Origin: a bacterium
GTDB lineage: Bacteria; Dependentiae; Babeliae; Babeliales; RVW-14
Assembly (NCBI GenBank): GCA_010027825.1
Contig: RGUK01000045.1
Span: 1-9,061 of the forward strand
Length of the DNA: 9,061 bases
Direction: 5' to 3'
A program made the translations under genes and the position numbers. Every line of letters starts with the position of its first letter. Within the stretch, counting starts at the first letter, position 1. The notes beneath the pieces were generated by a model. The model was not told where the DNA came from. It worked only from the letters and a program-made list of their open reading frames with translations, and did no database searches. Below, one piece after another: positions 6,391 through 9,061 of the stretch.

Positions 6391-8270
6391 TGAGCAACAC
6401 TGACCTCATTGGGGTTGAGGCCCGTCACGACTTTACCGATGGGTCTGGCCTCTACTGGAACAACGGTTACCCGCTCTTAAAAAACAAGCTGGGTGCCCCA
6501 ATGAGCAGTAACTACGCTCCGTTCAATTTCAACGCTCAGGGTTCGTGGGGCAGTGACGGTTTCACCCCGTCCTACGATTTTGGGTTTCAGATGGACGAGT
6601 ATGGCAACATGCGCCATACGGCGGACCTGTCCACCTTTATCCCTGCCAACTGGCAGGATCAAACGGTATGGGAGCATTACTACGTCGATCCCGTCAACGG
6701 TGCCAACTCAAACACGGGACTTAGCGCAACAACGGCTTGGAAGACTTTGCCTTACGCTTTGAACACGTCGGGCGCATGGGCCACCACGGGGCGCGTCATT
6801 TGGGTTCCTGACGACGCGGTTTTTGACTACGGGAGCAACGGAGCCGTCACCTGTTTTAGCGGCACGGTGGCGCGAGGCGACGTTATCATCCTGCCTTACT
6901 CGGGAATCTCTGGTACGGGGACTTGGACAACATCCATGCAAGTCGGCGGGAATACGGTTCCTTGGTCGCAGGACATCACGAACGACCCGACCGGCAAGAC
7001 GTGGAAGATCACCTACGCGGTCACTCCCGGTTCAATTTACGGTTTTGATTTCACACGGATTGACTATCAGGGGCTTCCCTACGCTCTTCAAGCCCTTGCT
7101 TCGGGTGCAACGACGGCACTTACGGCTACGGCGGTCGCGGCAACTCCTGACTCATGCGCTTCGTTTGGGAACGATGTTTACGTCAACCTTGGCGGCGCGG
7201 CCCCATCGCTTGCCACCATGCGGATTTACCGGGCGGCCACCAACGTCACGCGGCCCAGCAACCTCACTGCCAACGCTACGGCGGCTCCGTTCTTCCTGAT
7301 GGCGCGGTGCATCATTGACGGAGGATCTAAACCGTTTGGCACCCAGACTAACTCGGCTGGCAAGCGCACGGGCAAGACGATCTTTGTTGACTGTCAGATT
7401 AAGAACACCGGGCGGCGGCTTGTCAGTGCGGCAGACCAAAACGCTTTCCTCTTTGAAGAGAACGGCGAGGTCTACATGCTCAACACTTACGTCACGGGTG
7501 GCGGTAAAGACAACCTAAACTTTCGGTACTGCAATGCCGTCGTTATCAATCCAAATTGTTCTTGGCCCGGTAGTTACTCTACTGCAAAGGGCGATTACTA
7601 CACGTCATCAGCTTTTGGAAGCAATCAGAACATCACGACTCACGGCGCGGACAACGCTTCCAATATTGTTAGCTCAACGAACACGCCAACGATTGTCGTT
7701 ACAATGTCTAGCGCAAACGGTCCCAACTGGACGGACGGCACTAAGGTTACGTTTGCCGGGCACCTAGTCAACACGGCCGTCAATGGCGTTCGGTACGTCA
7801 AGTATGTCACTGCGACTACCTACGAGCTTTACAGCGACGCTGGACTGACAACCCCCGTTGCAGGGGTGGGCGTAGGTGTGGCAACGGGTACGGGGCAAGT
7901 AGGCGGTTCTTCCAAGCTCCTAGTTTGGGGAGGTCAATGCTCTTGGGGCAACCAGAACATCTACCCAGCGGCAGATACCACAAACTCCACCGATTGCACT
8001 TTGGTGGTTGGCTGCTACACGTTCAATTCCAGTGGCATTGATGGCACGGGCAAGCACAACGGCGATTACGGCGCAGAAACCAACGGCACCCGTACTGTCC
8101 TGATCGTGGTCAATCCTAAGTACGTAGACCCAGTAACGGGCGCGGCTTCCAACTCTCAGTATCAGCTTATCAAGAGCGGCTCGGGTGAGGTGGATGCCTA
8201 CTACCGAAAAACAATTCCAACTATCGTTCGCGGGACTATTTCCGCACCTTCAAAACTGGTGGCCTACTAA
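6390..8270 (+). CDS. Tailspike-like right-handed beta-helix protein, 626 aa
   Basis: Probable host-recognition or surface-glycan-processing tailspike of the virion. Residues 1-92 form a distinct Asn/Gly/aromatic-rich N-terminal part, probably the virion-attachment domain. At 97-124 YYVDPVNGANSNTGLS followed by TAWKTLPYAL is the typical opening of phage and bacterial right-handed parallel beta-helix (pectate-lyase-like) proteins. After it come rung-like stretches rich in Gly, Asn, Thr and Val, including CIIDGGSKPFG and NAVVINPNCSW. Residues about 428-508 look like an inserted small beta domain (VNGVRYVKYVTATTYELYSD and a Gly/Val run), after which the helix appears to resume at LLVWGGQCSWGNQNIYP. 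The acidic residues near GIDGTGKHNGDYGAE (about 550-564) are candidates for a catalytic or metal site but cannot be assigned. The start overlaps the previous TAA by one base and the end abuts the next gene. Enzymatic activity is unproven; it could be purely a receptor-binding spike. Confidence 0.8.
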   Translation: MSNTDLIGVEARHDFTDGSGLYWNNGYPLLKNKLGAPMSSNYAPFNFNAQGSWGSDGFTPSYDFGFQMDEYGNMRHTADLSTFIPANWQDQTVWEHYYVDPVNGANSNTGLSATTAWKTLPYALNTSGAWATTGRVIWVPDDAVFDYGSNGAVTCFSGTVARGDVIILPYSGISGTGTWTTSMQVGGNTVPWSQDITNDPTGKTWKITYAVTPGSIYGFDFTRIDYQGLPYALQALASGATTALTATAVAATPDSCASFGNDVYVNLGGAAPSLATMRIYRAATNVTRPSNLTANATAAPFFLMARCIIDGGSKPFGTQTNSAGKRTGKTIFVDCQIKNTGRRLVSAADQNAFLFEENGEVYMLNTYVTGGGKDNLNFRYCNAVVINPNCSWPGSYSTAKGDYYTSSAFGSNQNITTHGADNASNIVSSTNTPTIVVTMSSANGPNWTDGTKVTFAGHLVNTAVNGVRYVKYVTATTYELYSDAGLTTPVAGVGVGVATGTGQVGGSSKLLVWGGQCSWGNQNIYPAADTTNSTDCTLVVGCYTFNSSGIDGTGKHNGDYGAETNGTRTVLIVVNPKYVDPVTGAASNSQYQLIKSGSGEVDAYYRKTIPTIVRGTISAPSKLVAY

Positions 8271-8645
8271 ATGAACTTTGAGAACCTTCTAGCAACCGCA
8301 ATCCAGAATTGCTACTTTGTCAGCCAGTCAGCGTCAACTACGACGGCGGGCGGACAGCTTTTCAATGCCAACGGGTTTCCCGTCACGCTTGGGCTAAACG
8401 TTGCGATTGCGGCGTCTGGCGGCACCCCCGTAACCGTGGTTCCTACTACGGTGGGACCAAATGCGACTGGCGGCATTATCAACTTTCCCGTGCCGGTTTG
8501 GATGGGAATTTGCGATCCTAACTCTACGGCGTATACGGCAGCGTTGCTGGTTGCAGACATGGGGACCAATCCGACCCGGTACATCAGCGTCCCGGCGGGT
8601 TCGTACAAGATCGGCGGCGTCTTTGGAAACGCGGGGGGTATCTAA
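8271..8645 (+). CDS. Small beta-rich phage structural protein, 124 aa
   Basis: I do not recognise a family. The ATG immediately follows the tailspike stop, with a weak GGTGG eight bases upstream. The product starts MNFENLLATAIQNCYF, suggesting a short N-terminal helix. The rest is rich in Ala, Gly, Val, Thr and Pro with alternating hydrophobic residues, typical of small beta-sandwich virion proteins. It has two cysteines, no signal peptide and no charged clusters. The C-terminus ends in GNAGGI. Location between a tailspike and a fibre-like gene suggests a tail accessory, adaptor or decoration protein, which is inference from context only. Confidence 0.65.
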   Translation: MNFENLLATAIQNCYFVSQSASTTTAGGQLFNANGFPVTLGLNVAIAASGGTPVTVVPTTVGPNATGGIINFPVPVWMGICDPNSTAYTAALLVADMGTNPTRYISVPAGSYKIGGVFGNAGGI

Positions 8646-9061
8646 ATGATCTCTGGCATCGGCTCGGGCATGGTGATGGCTCCCGTTACCATCAGCGGTA
8701 ATACCACCGTTCCAAACATTGCGGGCACGTACTACTACAGCGTAGACACTTCGGCGGGAGCGGTCACTATCACGCTTCCTAACCCGTCGCTGAACGTTGT
8801 CATTGAGATCAAGGACGCCACCGGTTCGTTTGGTACCAACGCATGTACTTTGGCGCGAAACGGCTCCGAGAACATTGAAGGGCTTGGCGCAAACCTTGTT
8901 CTCCGCGCTCCGTGGGGCAAGTATCAGGTTCGATCCGTTGGCGGCAACTGGTTCAAGTCGGAAGCTAAGAACCGAGTTGAAATTACCTACGCGGCTTCTT
9001 CTTCGGTCACGATCCCGGCGGGCGTTACCCGCGTTCAAGCTCTTGGGCGAGGTGGCGCGGG
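8646..9061 (+). CDS. Fibre-like phage tail protein, N-terminal part (runs off window)
   Basis: The ATG directly follows the previous TAA, with a G-run (8633-8638) seven bases upstream acting as a possible ribosome-binding site. The frame stays open through the last base, giving 138 codons, so the gene is truncated at its 3' end. Residues 31-50 read like the recurring phage fibre motif VDTSAGAVTITLP, followed by IEIKDATGSFGTN, a GSENIEG turn and a GGNWF end. This is a small beta-domain frequently seen in tail fibre, tail-needle and receptor-binding proteins (recognised from memory). The last visible residues, SVTIPAGVTRVQALGRGGAG, match the start of a second common fibre module that leads into a glycine-rich region. 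Likely role: part of the distal tail or receptor-binding apparatus, acting with the tailspike. The glycine-rich part, if present, lies outside the window. Confidence 0.75.
   Translation, partial: MISGIGSGMVMAPVTISGNTTVPNIAGTYYYSVDTSAGAVTITLPNPSLNVVIEIKDATGSFGTNACTLARNGSENIEGLGANLVLRAPWGKYQVRSVGGNWFKSEAKNRVEITYAASSSVTIPAGVTRVQALGRGGA

Noticed and set aside
8394..9038. 214-codon minus-strand frame across the last two genes
   Set aside because: It spans a gene junction antisense to two + strand genes that have protein-like products. Its product is Arg/Asn/Asp-rich and shadow-like.

Overview
The window looks like part of the virion-structure and tail region of a double-stranded DNA phage or prophage. 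Every supported gene is on the + strand and the genes are tightly packed. Most gene-to-gene junctions are a stop codon directly abutting or overlapping the next ATG. The order is coiled-coil virion protein, giant multidomain protein, small protein, beta-helix tailspike, and small tail or fibre proteins. This resembles the internal virion (ejection) protein to tail-fibre segment of T7-like podoviruses, but that placement rests on layout and composition, not on a diagnostic marker. No portal, capsid, terminase, polymerase, lysis, integrase or tRNA gene is present. The host cannot be named: coding DNA is roughly 50 to 55 % GC by hand count of sample lines, and ribosome-binding sites are weak.

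Layout. Positions 1-759 hold a coiled-coil protein with a glycine-rich basic tail, possibly cut at its 5' edge. Positions 760-6096 encode a 1778-residue protein with an N-terminal structural part, a glycine/alanine-rich hydrophobic section, several low-complexity linkers and a C-terminal half of about 750 residues. That half carries the run of motifs I associate with very large phage virion or polyvalent proteins. Positions 6097-6243 are the only sizeable non-coding gap; it can fold into a branched RNA structure. Positions 6244-6390 encode a 48-residue protein. Positions 6390-8270 encode a 626-residue tailspike-like beta-helix protein with an inserted small beta-domain. Positions 8271-8645 encode an unrecognised 124-residue protein. 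From 8646 a fibre-like gene runs off the window edge.

The most interesting signal is a short intact gene hidden inside the giant gene. Positions 3461-3592, in the +1 frame relative to the giant gene, encode a 43-residue lysine-rich protein with its own AGGA ribosome-binding site at good spacing. Its third-codon-position GC is about 72 %, against about 30 % in the giant-gene frame over the same bases (hand counts). It lies in a low-complexity linker, next to the second copy of a duplicated VTPxSVGVK motif. Its layout resembles the 48-residue protein just upstream of the tailspike. This suggests a small accessory phage gene that was inserted into, or overprinted on, a tolerant linker of the giant protein.

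Working together (inference): the first two proteins would be packaged or ejected virion components, while the tailspike and the fibre-like products would form the host-recognition apparatus. The small lysine-rich proteins have no assignable function.
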